Shown: positions 61,901-64,000 of the stretch, one piece after another
How positions within the stretch are numbered: the first letter of the stretch is position 1
How the letters are laid out: each line of letters begins with the position of its first letter
Source of the DNA: Thermothelomyces thermophilus ATCC 42464
Lineage: Eukaryota > Ascomycota > Sordariomycetes > Sordariales > Chaetomiaceae
Direction of reading: 5' to 3'
DNA: 64,000 nucleotides
NCBI RefSeq assembly: GCF_000226095.1
Contig: NC_016478.1
Location: 124,001-188,000 of the forward strand
The notes under the pieces: model-generated
The model's input: the letters and a program-made list of their open reading frames with translations, nothing else
What the model was told of the DNA's origin: nothing
Database searches by the model: none
Program-made: the position numbers and the translations under genes

Positions 61901-62948
61901 GTTAGATTTCCTATATTCCGTAATATCCCTATAGGTCGCTTCTAGCCCGGCCGAGGCCTAGAATAGGTCTATTATAGAAGGCCGGCTACGTTAGTCCCCT
62001 TAGAGGGCCTTAATGACCTAGCTATACGGTATATATAAGTTAAGGTCCTACTAGTCTATAAGGCTAAGGAGGTCCCTAGCCCCTAGGCTAAGCCTATTAA
62101 ACAGGTCCTAGACTAGGTAGTAGAGGTTGAAGTTACCTATAAGAACTAGGGGGTAGGTTAGCCAAGGTAAGGCTAGTAGGTTCTATAGGAGGGCCTGCTC
62201 CCCCTTATTATTATAGACTAACTAGAGCTCGAACCCCCTCTTACCTAGGGCTAGGAAGGTTACCTTATACTAGTTTTCCTTTACTAAATAGTCCTACTAG
62301 CTAACCGGGAAGCGCTTAGCTACTAGAATAGCCGTTTTGCCTTTAGGCTTATAAACTAGGTAGTATTTCGAAGCCTAGGGGTAGTATATTAACCCTATAA
62401 AACGGTTAATCTATAGCTCCTAGATAGCTAGTAGATCGTATTTAGCCTCCTTTAATAGGACCTTAAGGGCTTGTTTATTACCTTAGGTATTCTACTAAAG
62501 GATCTTAATTTGTATTTAAGGTAGCCAGAGTAAAGGCCGAGGGTATGGTAGTAAGCTCTATAGCCATTATCCCCTCGGCCAGTTACGAAAAGGAGGGGGT
62601 TCCGGGCTATAGAAAGAAGATATAGGTCTATCAGGCGTTAAATAAGGCACTTCTAGCCACCTACTAGGCTAGGGTAGGCCTCCTATAGGGGCATTTAGCC
62701 CTAGTTTGATAGTAGTCGTTATCTTCCGGCCGGCTGCTAAACTTAAAGGCTACCTTTTAATATAGTTACTCTAGTAATTAGAAGGTCTAGGGTCTATACT
62801 AGTAGGTCTCCCTAGCCCTCTCCTAGGCCTCGACTTTCTTTAGGCAGCCTCTATACTAGGTAATATAGGGGCCCCTATAGGCCGTATACCTATAAAGGAG
62901 TTAGTTAGAGTAGATAGGGCACTAGGCTTCCCTAATCTTCCCCCCCTC
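58961..62948 (-). mobile_element. Second Tad1-like LINE, minus strand, lacking its 5' end in the window
   Basis: The reverse complement aligns with the LINE at 20025-39090. Its 3' tail (TAA/TGA repeats, read as TCATTATTATC on plus) is at 58961-58982. RT covers about 61400-60300, with GFTDD at 60492-60478 followed by TNLLA. The endonuclease lies about 62510-61890 (GNFN near 62130). The end of ORF1 reaches 62948, where an E-type LTR starts; this point equals 21237 in the other copy. It retains the roughly 750 bp missing from the first copy. Frames are RIP-mutated. Confidence 0.75.
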
Positions 62949-63400
62949 TGTCACGAGCCAACCATATACCGCGACCCGGTGGGGCACAGGAGGCTAAATG
63001 AGCCACCAATCAAGAAGGGCACAAAGCAAGGCTAACACAAGATCGCTAAGGAGCGCAGGCTACTACGGGCAAACGATTGCCAAAAAGGAAAGATAGCAGA
63101 GGATAGCTAGCTACTAAAGGCAATCTAAGGACAGGATAGAAAGGGACTATAAGCGATCAGCAGGAGTATATATATATATAAATAGCCACTCGTTATAGTA
63201 GACTCTAGGAGTTCACTAGTAATAGTAACTTATAATTATAGTACTTATACTAAGCATCGTTAACTACTATAAGAGATAACTCTAGTATTGTTATAAACCC
63301 TTTAGCTTTATCAAATCCCTTAGACGACCTATACGCTTGTCCTACTTAACCTACCTTTATCTAAACCCTTTTAGAAGAAGTCTAAGTTAGGTTCGTTATA
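62949..63400 (+). repeat. 5' LTR of right-edge element E (E-type U3 with common R/U5)
   Basis: 452 bp, TGTCACGAGCC...GTTATA (from GTTACA). The first about 220 bp match 1012-1234 reversed. From the TATATATATATAAATAG stretch on it is the common family-A R/U5. The E-type U3 is only lightly RIP-mutated (GTGGGGCACAGG, CACAAAGCAAGG kept). Confidence 0.8.
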
Positions 63401-63466
63401 CGTTACTATTACTCCCTTTGTTCTATTATAGTTTAGGACGAAGGTAATTTCGACCTCGATATCGAC

Positions 63467-64000
63467 ATGGCTACTAACGTTACGGCCGAATAGCTGCTTG
63501 CCTAGCTTGGTTAACTTCATTAGTAGATCTAGGAGTTAGACTAGAGAGATAAGGCTACTCAAGCTCGGATCAAGGAACTTAAGAACGGCGAAAAGCACTT
63601 GTAGAAGCTGGTTAACGAGGCCTACGCCAAAATCAAGGCACTTGAAGGCGCTAAAGCGAGCTACATTAAGATTAAACTACCTGGCAAATATAGAGGAACT
63701 AAGGAGGATCTTGTAGGATTCCTAACAAACCTCTGATCCTACTTCCGGCTTAATAATAACAAGTTTCCGGATAATAAAGCTAAAGTCCTCTATATAGCTA
63801 CGAGACTAGAGGGTAAGGTACTTAGATAGTTCGAGCCTATATAGAATGACTATCTTATTAAGGAAGATAAAGATAACTAAGACGCGTTTATATAGGTAGT
63901 CTTTTAATCCTATGACCGTTTTGAAGAAGAGCTTTGGAAGGTTTTTAGTGATAAAGACGAGAAGATTTATATGTAAGAAAGACTTGCTAGTCTCTAATAG
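63467..64000 (+). pseudogene. Gag 5' part of element E, runs off right edge
   Basis: ATG intact at 63467: MATNVTAEQLLAQLGQLH, then LVNEAYAKIKALEGAK, IKLPGKYRGTKEDLVGFLTN and YDRFEEELWKVFSDKDEK. Stops at several Gln codons (TAG) and one TGA. Its Gag is nearly the same as that of elements 0, A, B and C even though its U3 is unrelated, showing that U3 and coding regions have separate histories. Confidence 0.75.

Noticed and set aside
1-64000. CRISPR array, rRNA genes or bacterial operon features
   Set aside because: The direct repeats are LTRs and LINE copies; the genome is fungal and no rRNA-like sequence was seen.

Overview
The window looks like a chromosome segment of a filamentous ascomycete (Pezizomycotina, probably Sordariomycetes). 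Two short GC-rich gene islands carry spliced genes with fungal-type small introns. They are separated by long stretches whose transposon proteins are still readable but are broken by TAG/TAA at nearly every Gln and Trp codon. CpA and TpG are almost absent there while CpG survives, which is the signature of repeat-induced point mutation (RIP).

Layout. 1-1234: 5' end of a Ty3/gypsy chromovirus (minus strand), apparently inserted in a second LTR with a different U3. 1235-2450: degenerate DNA with a pogo-like transposase remnant. 2460-8278: gene island 1, with an F-box gene broken near its 3' end (2626-3612, minus) and a three-exon gene for a 912-residue protein with atypical C2H2-like fingers (4704-7658, minus). 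8279-53018: one 44.7-kb nest of transposons. The outer element is a chromovirus of about 10.7 kb with 255-bp LTRs and an unusual third sense ORF. Inside it are family-A chromovirus A (12349-19752), a Tad1-like LINE (20025-39090) that itself carries two family-A copies fused through a shared LTR (23707-38315), and family-A element C (43903-51441). Target-site duplications can be read for the outer element, A, the LINE and C, which fixes the nesting order. 53019-56640: gene island 2, with the histone variant H2A.Z gene (54943-55840, plus, three exons). 56641-64000: more RIP-mutated DNA: an unknown degenerate ORF, a gag-like ORF, a minus-strand LINE, and the 5' LTR and gag of another family-A-related element running off the right edge.

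Main observation. All four complete family-A internal regions hold, between the end of pol and the 3' LTR and on the strand opposite to gag-pol, a convergent reading frame. It has a basic N-terminus, a cluster spaced C-x2-C-x6-C-x8-C-x2-C-x6-C (the spacing of fungal Zn2Cys6 DNA-binding domains) and, in three copies, a coiled-coil-like tail. RIP has changed many of the Cys codons to Tyr, always in register. A hairpin lies just upstream of each copy. An antisense transcription-factor-like ORF in an LTR retrotransposon is the best candidate here for an undescribed system.

All coordinates of RIP-mutated coding regions are approximate, because these frames have no intact start or stop. Family names come from motif recognition by eye, not from searches.
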